Assembly (NCBI RefSeq): GCF_001423615.1
Contig: NZ_LMOU01000002.1
Span: 687,865 to 751,864 of the forward strand
Direction of reading: 5' to 3'
DNA from: Microbacterium sp. Leaf159
Lineage (GTDB): Bacteria > Actinomycetota > Actinomycetes > Actinomycetales > Microbacteriaceae
Length of the DNA stretch: 64,000 nucleotides
Shown here: piece by piece, positions 26,278 to 34,670 of the stretch
Numbering within the stretch: the first letter of the stretch is position 1
Layout of the letters: every line of letters begins with the position of its first letter
Made by a program: the position numbers and the translations under genes
The notes under the pieces: model-generated
Told to the model about the DNA's origin: nothing
The model's input: the letters and a program-made list of their open reading frames with translations, nothing else
Database searches by the model: none

Positions 26278-27357
26278 ATGAAGATCTCACACAGCATGCG
26301 CCGCCGCATCGCCGGCGTCAGCATCGCAGCAACCGCCTTGGTAGCCCTCACCGCCTGCGGAGCTGGCGATCCGTCCGCGCAGCAGGACAACGGAGACGGC
26401 CCTGAGCGAGTCACCGTCGGCGTCACCGTCTACAACATGTCCTCCTTCATCACGGAGGGCAAGGAGGGGATCGACACCTACGCCGAGGAGAACAACATCG
26501 AGATCCTCTGGAACTCGGCGAACAACGATGTCACCACGCAGGCTTCGCAGGTCGACCAGTACATCCAGGCAGGCGTCGATGCGATCGTCGTCGTGCCCGT
26601 GCAGGCCGACACGCTGGCGCCACAGGTATCGGCCGCCGTCGCGGCTGGAATCCCGATCCTCGACGTCAACGCAACGCTCAACAACGATGAGATCACCGCG
26701 AGTGTGCAGCCCGACGACGTCGCAGCCGGCTCCCAGGAAGCCCAGATGATGGTCGACAAGCTCGGCGGCAAGGGCAATGTCGTCATCCTGCAGGGCCCCC
26801 TCGGCGGATCCGGTGAGATCAACCGCGGCGCCGGCATCGACAAGGTGCTCGCCGAGAACCCGGACATCAAGGTGCTCACGAAGGACACCGCGAACTGGAG
26901 CCGCGATGAGGCCGTCAACAAAGTGAAGAACTGGATCTCCGCCTTCGGAGACGACATCGACGGTGTCATCTCCCAGAACGACGACATGGGACTCGGTGCC
27001 CTCCAGGCTCTCCGCGAGGCCGGTATGGCAGATGTTCCCGTTGTGGGGATCGACGGCATCGAGGACGGTCTGAACGCCGTCAAGGACGGCACCTTCATCG
27101 GCACCTCGCTGCAGAACGGCACGGTGCAGCTTGCCACCGGAGTCGCCGTCGCCGCGAAGATCGCGCGCGGTGAGGACGTGGAGAAGAACACCGTCTACCT
27201 GATGCCTCCGATCACCTCGGAGAACGTCGATGCAGCCATCGAGCACGTCGTCTCCGACCGCGAGACCTTCCTCGCAGGCCTGTCCGAGCTGATCGAAGAG
27301 AACCTCAAGACCGGCGACATCGCCTTCGAGGATCTCCCGGGCCAGACCCGCGAGTAA
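26278..27357 (+). CDS. Sugar-binding lipoprotein (RbsB-like)
   Basis: 359 residues. The signal peptide ends in LTAC with lipidated Cys27. The type I periplasmic binding fold shows in GVDAIVVVPVQADTLAPQVS, VVILQGPLGGSGEINRGAG and DVPVVGIDGIEDGLNAVKDG. It delivers a sugar or polyol to the RbsA/RbsC-like pair. RBS GAAAGGAAA is 4-8 nt upstream of the ATG. A GC-rich hairpin follows, typical for raising binding-protein expression. Confidence 0.93.
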   Translation: MKISHSMRRRIAGVSIAATALVALTACGAGDPSAQQDNGDGPERVTVGVTVYNMSSFITEGKEGIDTYAEENNIEILWNSANNDVTTQASQVDQYIQAGVDAIVVVPVQADTLAPQVSAAVAAGIPILDVNATLNNDEITASVQPDDVAAGSQEAQMMVDKLGGKGNVVILQGPLGGSGEINRGAGIDKVLAENPDIKVLTKDTANWSRDEAVNKVKNWISAFGDDIDGVISQNDDMGLGALQALREAGMADVPVVGIDGIEDGLNAVKDGTFIGTSLQNGTVQLATGVAVAAKIARGEDVEKNTVYLMPPITSENVDAAIEHVVSDRETFLAGLSELIEENLKTGDIAFEDLPGQTRE

Positions 27358-27364
27358 CCACCGA

Positions 27365-27394
27365 GGGAGGCGGTCGAGCGATCGGCCGCCTCCC
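27365..27394 (+). terminator. Intercistronic hairpin after the binding-protein gene
   Basis: GGGAGGCGG (27365-27373) pairs with 27386-27394 around a 12-nt loop, 7 nt after the stop; no T-run, so attenuation or mRNA protection is more likely than full termination. Confidence 0.5.
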
Positions 27395-27427
27395 GTCCTC
27401 CCCACCCCGATCCATCAGGAGAACACC

Positions 27428-28078
27428 GTGTCGTCTCTCGAAGACCTCCACGACGATGTCGATTCGCGCATCGTGTCCACCGCTCGCGGCGTGATCGAAC
27501 GCGAAGCCCGAGCGCTCAGCGGAGTCCCCGCCCAGATCGGCCCCGACTTCGCCCAGATCGTTCAGGCCGTCCTCGCGCTCGAGGGAAAAGTGGTCACCAC
27601 CGGCACGGGAACATCCGGCATCATGGCCGAACGCCTCGCACACCTCCTCGCTGTCTCCGGCACGCCCGCGTTCTACCTGCCCTGCCTGGACGCGCTCCAC
27701 GGCGGCATGGGAGCCATCTCGGCCTCGGACTACGTCATCGCCTTCTCGAAGGGCGGACGGAGTGACGAACTGATTCAGCTCACCTCTCGCCTCGTTGCTC
27801 GTGGAGTGCACGTCCTGGCCGTGACAGAGAAGCCTGATTCGCCGTTCGCGGCGGCCGCCAGCACGGTGGTTCGGCTTCGCACGGATCCGGTCGACGCCGA
27901 CCCGGGTGGACTCATCGCCATGGGGTCCACGCTCGTCGTGGGAGCCTGGGGGGATGCATTGGCAGCCACTCTGATGCGCCTCCGTGACCACTCGTGGGAA
28001 GACGTCGTCGACATCCACCCCGGAGGCTACGTGGGAGTTCAGCATGAACTTCCCGAAGACCAAGGACTCGACTCGTGA
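27428..28078 (+). CDS. SIS-domain sugar-phosphate isomerase (KpsF/GutQ-like, no CBS domains)
   Basis: 216 residues from GTG at 27428 (CAGGAGA upstream). The SIS fold shows GTGTSGIMAERLAHLLAVSG and SKGGRSDELIQL (phosphate loop), and the end DIHPGGYVG recalls the HPGG motif of GutQ/KpsF arabinose-5-phosphate isomerases, but the CBS pair is absent. It probably interconverts an aldose and a ketose phosphate in the polyol pathway. The FGGY kinase start overlaps its stop (GTGA). Confidence 0.85.
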   Translation: MSSLEDLHDDVDSRIVSTARGVIEREARALSGVPAQIGPDFAQIVQAVLALEGKVVTTGTGTSGIMAERLAHLLAVSGTPAFYLPCLDALHGGMGAISASDYVIAFSKGGRSDELIQLTSRLVARGVHVLAVTEKPDSPFAAAASTVVRLRTDPVDADPGGLIAMGSTLVVGAWGDALAATLMRLRDHSWEDVVDIHPGGYVGVQHELPEDQGLDS

Positions 28079-29538
28079 CCGGCTTCCCACTCGTCGCCGG
28101 CATCGACTCCTCCACCCAGTCGACCAAGGTCGAGCTGCGTGCCCTGGACACCGGCCGCGTGGTCGCCCGGGGCAGCGCGCCGCACCCGCCGGTGACTCCC
28201 CCCGTCAGCGAGCAGTCGCCACAGGCATGGTGGTCGGCGCTCGTGTCCGCGTTCCGCGATGCCATCGCCCAGGTCCCCGGCGGCAGGGTGCAAGCGGTCT
28301 CGGTCGCGGCGCAATGCCACGGGCTGGTCGCGCTCGACGACGAGAACGAGGTGATCCGCCCGGCGAAGCTGTGGAACGACACCACTTCCACCCCGCAGCT
28401 GCGCGAGCTTCTGAAGCGCCTCGGGTCCACGAACGTCATCGACCGCGTCGGAACACTGCCCACCGCTGCCTTCACGATCGGGAAGATCGCCTGGCTGGCC
28501 GAGCAGGAGCCAGAGAACTTCGCGCGCACGCGGCACATTCTCCTCCCCCACGACTACCTGACCTTCCGCCTCACGGGGAACTTCGTGACAGACCGGTCCG
28601 AAGCCTCGGGAACCGGCTACTACGACGCGGATCGCAACGTGTACCTTCCGGAGTTCCTGCGTGAGATCAGCAGCAATACTCCGTGGGAGCAGATGCTCCC
28701 CCAGGTCGGCCGGCCGGATGACGTGGCCGGCTATGTGACACCAGCTGCCGCTGCGGAGCTCGGGATCACCGGTCAGATCCCCGTAGGCGTGGGGGGCGGC
28801 GACCAGCATGCAGCGGCGCTCGGATTGGGAGTTCGCACCGGGGACGTCGTGTACTCCATCGGCACCAGCGGAGTCGTATCCACCGTCACGAACGAGGCCG
28901 TGCGAGACGAGACCGGATGGGTCGACGGCGTAGCCGACATGACCGACGGCTTCATGCCGCTGGTGAGCACTCTCAACGCGGCGAAGGTCACAGATACCTT
29001 CAGCCGGATCCTCGGCGCACCACACGAGGAGCTCTCGCGTCTCGCACTCGCCGCGCCCTCTGACCGTGTGGGTCCGATGCTTGCTGCGTATCTCGACGGT
29101 GAACGCACTCCCGACCTGCCCGGCGCGACGGGGATTCTCGCGCACCTGACCACCGACACGACTCGCGAAGAGGTGGCCCGCGCGGTGTATGAGGGCGTGC
29201 TGCTCGGCTTGGTGAAGGGCCAACAGGCCATCGAGCGTATGAATGTCGCCACCGGCGCAGACATCCTGATCGTGGGTGGCGGTGCCCGTTCGGAGGCATA
29301 CCCGCAGCTGCTCTCCGATCTGCTGGGCCGCGACGTTCTCACGGCCGACGTCACCGAAGCGACAGCAGCGGGTGCAGCGGTGCAGGCTGCCGCCGTCGCC
29401 CACGGAATCGACGTCGCTGCTCAGCGCGACGCATGGGCGCCGCGCCGACGCGTCCTCTCGACCCCGCGCACCACTTCTCGTTCGATTCGAGACGCCTACG
29501 ACCGAGTCGCCGGTCTGCGCGCCCTGGACCGGTCGTGA
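28075..29538 (+). CDS. FGGY-family carbohydrate kinase (xylulokinase-like)
   Basis: 487 residues. N-terminal GIDSSTQSTKVE is the phosphate loop of FGGY kinases, GVGGGDQHAAALGLG carries the catalytic Asp, and IVGGGARSEAYPQLLSDLLG is the C-terminal adenosine motif. It is most like xylulokinase, so the substrate is probably a ketopentose or related ketose made by the dehydrogenases downstream. It starts with GTG overlapping the SIS stop and ends overlapping the epimerase-like gene, so the three are translationally coupled. Confidence 0.92.
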   Translation: MTGFPLVAGIDSSTQSTKVELRALDTGRVVARGSAPHPPVTPPVSEQSPQAWWSALVSAFRDAIAQVPGGRVQAVSVAAQCHGLVALDDENEVIRPAKLWNDTTSTPQLRELLKRLGSTNVIDRVGTLPTAAFTIGKIAWLAEQEPENFARTRHILLPHDYLTFRLTGNFVTDRSEASGTGYYDADRNVYLPEFLREISSNTPWEQMLPQVGRPDDVAGYVTPAAAAELGITGQIPVGVGGGDQHAAALGLGVRTGDVVYSIGTSGVVSTVTNEAVRDETGWVDGVADMTDGFMPLVSTLNAAKVTDTFSRILGAPHEELSRLALAAPSDRVGPMLAAYLDGERTPDLPGATGILAHLTTDTTREEVARAVYEGVLLGLVKGQQAIERMNVATGADILIVGGGARSEAYPQLLSDLLGRDVLTADVTEATAAGAAVQAAAVAHGIDVAAQRDAWAPRRRVLSTPRTTSRSIRDAYDRVAGLRALDRS

Positions 29539-30179
29539 AAGTCAAGGTCGCGCCATGGGGTCGAAGCTTGAGTGGGCGGGGACTGGCCGGGAGCCTGTTC
29601 GCGGCGCCAGCCCACGAACGTCTGGACGCCGCTCACGCTCTTCATGCAGAGGGGCTCGCGGTGCATGTCGATCTCATCGTGCGACAGGACGGAACACACC
29701 GGGGCGTCACACCTGCTCAGGTCCGAGCTGTGCGGTCGGAGCTTCCGCACGCGAGTATCGACCTGCATCTCATCGTCGAAGGCGACCCCCGCGACTCTCA
29801 CACCCACGCAGCGATCGAGGAGGCCATTCACATGGGCCTGGATCTCGGTGTCGAGCGGATCAGTCTCTCCCGAGAACTGCTGGACTGCTATCACTCCGCC
29901 CTCCAAGACGCGCGGCAGAGGGGACTTGCTGTGTGGTGTGAACTTCCGCACGATGCTCCTGCGGACCCCGTCGCCGGGGCCGACGGACTCTTGATCATGC
30001 TCATTCGCCCAGGCACCACCGAAGCCGCAGACCCCGCGGGACTCACGACAGTGCGCGCCCTGGCCGGGCGAGTGCCGGTGGGCGTCGACGGCGGGGTCAC
30101 AGAAACCCTCGCACGCGAGTGCGCAGATCTCGGAGCGTCCCCGATCATCTCGGGCCGCGCCCTGCTCACCACCAGCTGA
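29535..30179 (+). CDS. Ribulose-phosphate 3-epimerase-like TIM barrel, divergent
   Basis: 214 residues from GTG at 29535, overlapping the kinase stop; an upstream in-frame ATG at 29433 lies inside the kinase and is rejected. The four metal and catalytic positions of ribulose-phosphate epimerase seem kept: His and Asp in VHVDLIV, His in IDLHLIV, Asp in VGVDGGVT. The phosphate loop normally GFGGQ is replaced by RPGTTEAAD, so substrate binding differs. It could epimerise a different ketose phosphate such as a hexulose or tetrulose phosphate. Confidence 0.75.
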   Translation: MKVKVAPWGRSLSGRGLAGSLFAAPAHERLDAAHALHAEGLAVHVDLIVRQDGTHRGVTPAQVRAVRSELPHASIDLHLIVEGDPRDSHTHAAIEEAIHMGLDLGVERISLSRELLDCYHSALQDARQRGLAVWCELPHDAPADPVAGADGLLIMLIRPGTTEAADPAGLTTVRALAGRVPVGVDGGVTETLARECADLGASPIISGRALLTTS

Positions 30180-30193
30180 CTGAAAGGAACACC

Positions 30194-31228
30194 ATGACCA
30201 CTGAAACTCCGCAGAAGATGCGCGCCAGCGTTCTTCTGGCACAGAACGAGCTCACCATCGAGGAGCGCGACGTCCCCGTACCCGGTCCGCACGAGGTCCT
30301 CGTGGAAGTCGCTGCCGTGGGAGTCTGCGGCTCAGATGTCCACTATTACCGCCACGGCAAGATCGGGGACTTCGTCGTAGATCGCCCGATCGTGCTCGGC
30401 CATGAGATCTCCGGCCGGATCGTCGCAGTCGGCGACCATGTGTCCGCGGATCGCGTGGGCCAGCGAGTCGCAGTCGAACCGCAGAAGCCCTGCCACCGCT
30501 GCCGTCAGTGCCTCGCCGGACGCTACAACCTCTGCCCCTTCATGGAGTTCTACGCGACCCCGCCGATCGACGGAGCCTTTGCCGGCTACGTGACGATCGA
30601 ATCCGCGTTCGCTCACTCCGTCCCTGACTCTCTCTCGGATGAGGCAGCAGCGCTGCTCGAGCCTCTTTCCGTCGCCATCACGACGATGCGGAAGGCACAT
30701 ATCGTTCCAGGATCACGAGTGCTGATCGCCGGCGCGGGCCCCATCGGGATCATCTGCGCCCAGGCGGCCCGGGCTTTCGGCGCTGCCGAGATCATCGTCA
30801 GCGATCTGGTGCCCGAGCGCCGCGAGCGCGCGCTTCGGTACGGGGCGACCAGCGTCATCGACCCTGCGCAGACGGATGTGGCCACGGCCGGCCTCGATGT
30901 GGATGCATTCATCGATGCATCCGGCGCCCCGCGCGCGGTGTTCTCCGGAATCAAGGCTGTGGGTCCCGCCGGCTACGCGGTCCTGGTGGGCCTGGGCAAC
31001 TCCGAGATGAACCTGCCCGTAGAGCACATTCAGAACCTCGAGGTCTCTGTCACCGGCATCTTCCGCTACACCGATACGTGGCCCGCTGCCATCCACATGG
31101 TCGCCTCAGGCCAGGTCGAGCTCGACTCGCTCGTCACAGGACGCTTCGGACTCGAAGACGTCCGCGATGCGCTCGACAGCGACCTGGACGCGGACAGCCT
31201 CAAGTCGATCGTTTACCCGCGGCGCTGA
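30194..31228 (+). CDS. Zinc-dependent polyol dehydrogenase (xylitol/sorbitol DH type)
   Basis: 344 residues from the ATG at 30194 (GAAAGGAA upstream); the longer frame starts inside the epimerase. GVCGSDVHYYRHG carries the catalytic-zinc Cys, GHEISG the His-Glu pair, CHRCRQCLAGRYNLC the four structural-zinc cysteines, and GAGPIG the NAD site. The SDVHYY form is characteristic of sorbitol/xylitol dehydrogenases, which make the ketose that the kinase would phosphorylate. Confidence 0.9.
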   Translation: MTTETPQKMRASVLLAQNELTIEERDVPVPGPHEVLVEVAAVGVCGSDVHYYRHGKIGDFVVDRPIVLGHEISGRIVAVGDHVSADRVGQRVAVEPQKPCHRCRQCLAGRYNLCPFMEFYATPPIDGAFAGYVTIESAFAHSVPDSLSDEAAALLEPLSVAITTMRKAHIVPGSRVLIAGAGPIGIICAQAARAFGAAEIIVSDLVPERRERALRYGATSVIDPAQTDVATAGLDVDAFIDASGAPRAVFSGIKAVGPAGYAVLVGLGNSEMNLPVEHIQNLEVSVTGIFRYTDTWPAAIHMVASGQVELDSLVTGRFGLEDVRDALDSDLDADSLKSIVYPRR

Positions 31229-31254
31229 CCGCCGTCATAAAGAAAGGCATCACT

Positions 31255-32019
31255 ATGACTTCCCCCTTCGACCTCACCGGCCGTACCGCCGTCGTCACCG
31301 GCGGCAACCAGGGTCTCGGCAAGGCCTTCGCCTTCGGTCTCGCAGAGGCCGGCGCGCGCGTCGCCATCGTCGGCCGCAGTGCAGAACGCAACGCGCTCGT
31401 CGCTGACGAAGCGGCAGCAGCCGGTCACGAGTTCGTCACCATCGCCGCCGACATCACCGACGACGCGCAGGTGTCTCGGATGACCCAGGAAGCCCTCGAC
31501 GGGCTCGGTGGCCGGATCGACGTTCTCGTCAACAACGCGGGAACCTGCTACCACAACGAGTCGTTCGCGGTCACTGATGAAGAATGGCAGAACGTGTGGG
31601 ACCTGAATGTCCGTGCGCTGTGGAAGGCCACGATCTCGGTGGGCGAGCACATGCGTGACTCCGGAGGCGGCTCGATCGTCAACATCGGAAGCATGTCGGG
31701 CCTGATCGTCAACCGCCCGCAGTGGCAGCCGGCGTACAACGCCTCCAAGGCGGCCGTGCACCACCTCAGCAAGTCGCTCGCGGTCGAGTGGGCACCGTAC
31801 AACATCCGTGTGAATGCCCTCGCCCCCGGGTACGTGAAGACGGAGATGGCTCCGGTCGATCGTCCGGACTTCCAGCGCTACTGGGTCGAGGATGCTCCGC
31901 AGCAGCGATTCGCCCTCCCCGAGGAGATCGCACCGAGCGTCGTCTTCCTGGCGAGCGACGCCGCGTCGTTCATCACCGGGTCCGTGCTCGTCGCCGACGG
32001 CGGCTACACCGCCGTCTGA
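31255..32019 (+). CDS. SDR sugar-alcohol dehydrogenase (sorbose reductase-like)
   Basis: 254 residues from the ATG at 31255 (AGAAAGG upstream). TGGNQGLG is the cofactor site, NNAG and YNASKAA (Tyr-x3-Lys) are catalytic, and SGLIVNRPQWQPAYNASK is strongly reminiscent of sorbose reductase / D-arabinitol dehydrogenase SDRs. It would act on a second polyol or a different hydroxyl of the same substrate. It is flanked by two zinc dehydrogenases with gaps of 26 and 15 nt. Confidence 0.9.
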   Translation: MTSPFDLTGRTAVVTGGNQGLGKAFAFGLAEAGARVAIVGRSAERNALVADEAAAAGHEFVTIAADITDDAQVSRMTQEALDGLGGRIDVLVNNAGTCYHNESFAVTDEEWQNVWDLNVRALWKATISVGEHMRDSGGGSIVNIGSMSGLIVNRPQWQPAYNASKAAVHHLSKSLAVEWAPYNIRVNALAPGYVKTEMAPVDRPDFQRYWVEDAPQQRFALPEEIAPSVVFLASDAASFITGSVLVADGGYTAV

Positions 32020-32034
32020 TGAAAGGACACAGTC

Positions 32035-33057
32035 ATGACTGACATTCGCCGTATCGTCGTCAATTCCATCGACGACATCCGCGTCGAGGAGATTCCGGCG
32101 CCCGCTCCGCAGAAGGGCGAGGTGCTGGTCAAGAGCACCGTCGTCGGCATCTGCGGCAGCGACATGCACGCCGCTCACGGACGCCACCCCTTCATGTCCC
32201 TGCCCTTCTGGCCAGGGCACGAGGTCGTAGGTGTCGTCACAGAGGTGGGCGAAGGCGTCTCCGAATCGCTTCGCGACCAGCGGGTCGTGATCGAGCCGAA
32301 CCTGGCCTGTGGGCACTGCGAGCAGTGCCTCCAAGGCCGATACAACATCTGCTCGACTCTCGATGTCTTCGGTTGCCAGACCCCCGGCGGCATGACCGAC
32401 CGGTTCGTCATCGCCGCGGACCGGGTGATCCCGCTCTCCGACAGCATCGACGACCTGTGGGCTTCACTCATCGAGCCGCTGGCGACTCCCGTGCACGCCG
32501 TCCGCCGAGCCGGTGATCTGTCCGGCAAACGCGTGGTGGTGTTCGGGGCCGGACCCATCGGCCTGTTCCTGACCGTCGCGGCGCTGGACGCGGGCGCTGA
32601 GCGTGTGGTCGTCGCCGACCTTCTGCCCTCCAAGCGTGCGCGCGCCGAACGTCTCGGCGCGGCCGGTTCGTTCGACCCCACGCTGCCGGATGCCGCCGCC
32701 ACCGCCACCGAACTCCTCGGCGGGCACGCACACGTGGTGTTCGACGGTGTGTCTCGCGCGTCGACGGTCGCCCTGGCGATCGACGTGCTCGCGAAGGGCG
32801 GCAAGCTCATGACGGTGGGAGTCCCCGCCGGCGAGACGCCCATCAGACTCGACCTCGTGCAGGACCGGGAACTCGAGATCTTCGGGAACCTCATGTACGT
32901 CCGGGAAGATGTCCTCCACGCGATCGACCTCCTCGAACGTCGCCCCTTCCCCATCGAGGAGATCGTCACGGCCACCTTCTCGCTCGAGGACGCCGCGAAG
33001 GCGTTCGCCGCGTCCGACGACCCCGAGCAGGTGAAGGTGCTCGTCACCGTCCCCTGA
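32035..33057 (+). CDS. Zinc-dependent alcohol dehydrogenase (second)
   Basis: 340 residues. GICGSDMHAAHGRHPFMSLP and GHEVVG form the catalytic zinc site, CGHCEQCLQGRYNIC the structural zinc site, and GAGPIGLF the NAD site. It diverges from the first zinc enzyme in the substrate region (HAAHGRHP instead of HYYRHG), so it likely has a different polyol substrate. The ATG at 32035 follows GAAAGGACA. Confidence 0.9.
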   Translation: MTDIRRIVVNSIDDIRVEEIPAPAPQKGEVLVKSTVVGICGSDMHAAHGRHPFMSLPFWPGHEVVGVVTEVGEGVSESLRDQRVVIEPNLACGHCEQCLQGRYNICSTLDVFGCQTPGGMTDRFVIAADRVIPLSDSIDDLWASLIEPLATPVHAVRRAGDLSGKRVVVFGAGPIGLFLTVAALDAGAERVVVADLLPSKRARAERLGAAGSFDPTLPDAAATATELLGGHAHVVFDGVSRASTVALAIDVLAKGGKLMTVGVPAGETPIRLDLVQDRELEIFGNLMYVREDVLHAIDLLERRPFPIEEIVTATFSLEDAAKAFAASDDPEQVKVLVTVP

Positions 33058-33067
33058 CGTACCGATC

Positions 33068-33102
33068 ACCGTGGCACGGGCCTCCTGCGTCCGTGCCACG
33101 GT
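33068..33102 (+). terminator. Hairpin in the polyol operon before the HAD gene
   Basis: ACCGTGGCACGG (33068-33079) pairs perfectly with 33091-33102 around 11 nt. It lies in the only large gap (130 nt) of the operon, so it may terminate the main transcript or reduce expression of the last two genes. Confidence 0.5.
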
Positions 33103-33187
33103 CACCACCCGGGCTCGTGTGACCGTTCGGCCACCCGACGATGCGCGACGAGCCATGACAAGCCTCAGAAGGAAGCACGGCGCAGAC

Positions 33188-33910
33188 ATGATGTCAGCAC
33201 ACCATCTCAGCTTCACCGCCGTCCTCTTCGACATGGACGGCACTCTGGTCGACTCCCTCTCGGCCGCGGAAGCGACATGGACCCGACTCGCCGCCTATGC
33301 AGATGCTCCGCCACGCGACGTAATCGACTATTCACACGGACGGCAGATCGTCGACAGCGTCGCCCGCTTCCTCTCCGACCTGTCACCGGCCGAGCAGGTC
33401 ACCATCACACGACGGCTCCTCGAGCAGGAGATCGAAGAAGCATCCTCCGCCGTGGAGGTGCCGGGTGCCGCCTCGTTGATGACCGCGCTGCTCGATCACA
33501 AGGTGCCGGTCGCGGTTGTGACCAGCGCCACGCGAGACCTCGCCATCGCGCGAATGACCCACGCTGGTGTGCCCATACCCGGAGTCCTCGTCTCGGCCGA
33601 AGACGTCTCACACGGCAAGCCGGCGCCGGATCCCTACCTGCACGCCGCTTCGCTGCTCGGGACACCGCCCGACGATTGCCTTGTCTTCGAGGACGCCGAA
33701 GCGGGAATCCGCTCCGGCCTGGCATCGGGAGCGCAGGTCGTCGTTCGCGGCATTCACGAGTCATCGACGACGGCGGACCTCGTACGCATCGTCGACTATG
33801 AGGGCGCGGAGTTGGCCTTCGCCGACGGGCGCGCCCAGCTGGCATTCCCCGCATCCACGCCACCAAGCGTCTACAGTCAGCCGAACCCTCGGGAAGGACC
33901 ACAATCATGA
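33188..33910 (+). CDS. HAD-IA sugar phosphatase / phosphoglucomutase-like
   Basis: 240 residues; ATG at 33188 or 33191 chosen because the HAD motif begins close after it. Motif I is DMDGTLVDS (nucleophile Asp), motif II TSATRDL, motif III GKPAPDPYL and motif IV VFEDAEAGI. This subgroup includes 2-deoxyglucose-6-phosphatase, beta-phosphoglucomutase and polyol phosphatases. Here it may detoxify non-productive sugar phosphates. Its stop overlaps the next SDR start (ATGA). Confidence 0.87.
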   Translation: MMSAHHLSFTAVLFDMDGTLVDSLSAAEATWTRLAAYADAPPRDVIDYSHGRQIVDSVARFLSDLSPAEQVTITRRLLEQEIEEASSAVEVPGAASLMTALLDHKVPVAVVTSATRDLAIARMTHAGVPIPGVLVSAEDVSHGKPAPDPYLHAASLLGTPPDDCLVFEDAEAGIRSGLASGAQVVVRGIHESSTTADLVRIVDYEGAELAFADGRAQLAFPASTPPSVYSQPNPREGPQS

Positions 33911-34650
33911 CTTCTGACTTCAGCGACAAGACAGCTCTCGTCACAGGCGCGGCGAGCGGCATCGGAGAGGCGATCTCGCAGCTGCTGGCCGAACGAGGAG
34001 CGACCATCGTCGCGGTCGACCGGTCTGACCGAACCGCGTCTGTCTGCGACGCTCTGCCTGGAGACGGGCACACCTTCATCCGCACAGATCTCACCGATGC
34101 CACCGCTTCCGTCGCCATCGCCGCACAGCTCGAGGCCACGGGAACGATTCCCGACATTCTCGTGAACTGCGCCGGCATCGCTGTCGTGAAGCCGGCCATC
34201 GATATCTCGGCCTCGGAGTGGCAGAGCGTCATCGATGTGAATCTCAACGCCGCATTCTTCCTCTCTCAGGCGATCGGCGGTTTGATGCTCACGCGCGGAA
34301 GCGGGCGAATCATCAGTATCGCTTCGCAAGCCGCGACCGTCGCTCTCGAAGGGCACGTCGCCTACTGCGCGTCGAAGTCAGCACTTCTCGGCATGACTCG
34401 CGTACTGGCACTGGAGTGGGCGTCCGCCGGCATCACCGTCAACACGGTGTCGCCGACCATCGTGAACACGCCGATGGCGACGGCGGAATGGTCTGGCGAC
34501 AAAGGGGATCGCGCACGCGCCGCGATCCCCGTCGGTCGATTCGCCGAACCGGCCGAAGTCGCAGGGCTGGTCGCCTACCTCGCGAGCGAAGAATCAGCGA
34601 TGATCACCGGTCAGGATGTCAGGATCGATGGCGGCTACACGATCGCCTGA
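33907..34650 (+). CDS. SDR polyol dehydrogenase (GolD / threitol-arabitol dehydrogenase-like)
   Basis: 247 residues. TGAASGIGEA is the cofactor site, NCAGIAVVKPA and YCASKSA are catalytic. The stretches ASQAATVALEGHVAYCASK and VSPTIVNTPM closely recall GolD-type rare sugar-alcohol dehydrogenases, which oxidise D-arabitol and D-threitol-type polyols. It is the last gene of the cluster before a decayed zone. Its presence with two zinc dehydrogenases and another SDR argues that several polyols feed one kinase step. Confidence 0.88.
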   Translation: MTSDFSDKTALVTGAASGIGEAISQLLAERGATIVAVDRSDRTASVCDALPGDGHTFIRTDLTDATASVAIAAQLEATGTIPDILVNCAGIAVVKPAIDISASEWQSVIDVNLNAAFFLSQAIGGLMLTRGSGRIISIASQAATVALEGHVAYCASKSALLGMTRVLALEWASAGITVNTVSPTIVNTPMATAEWSGDKGDRARAAIPVGRFAEPAEVAGLVAYLASEESAMITGQDVRIDGGYTIA

Positions 34651-34670
34651 GCCGTAAGCTCGCGGTCTCT

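Noticed and set aside
29433..29534. Longer start (ATG 29433) for the epimerase-like gene
   Set aside because: It lies within the kinase gene and lacks a ribosome site; GTG at 29535 overlaps the kinase stop in the usual GTGA way.
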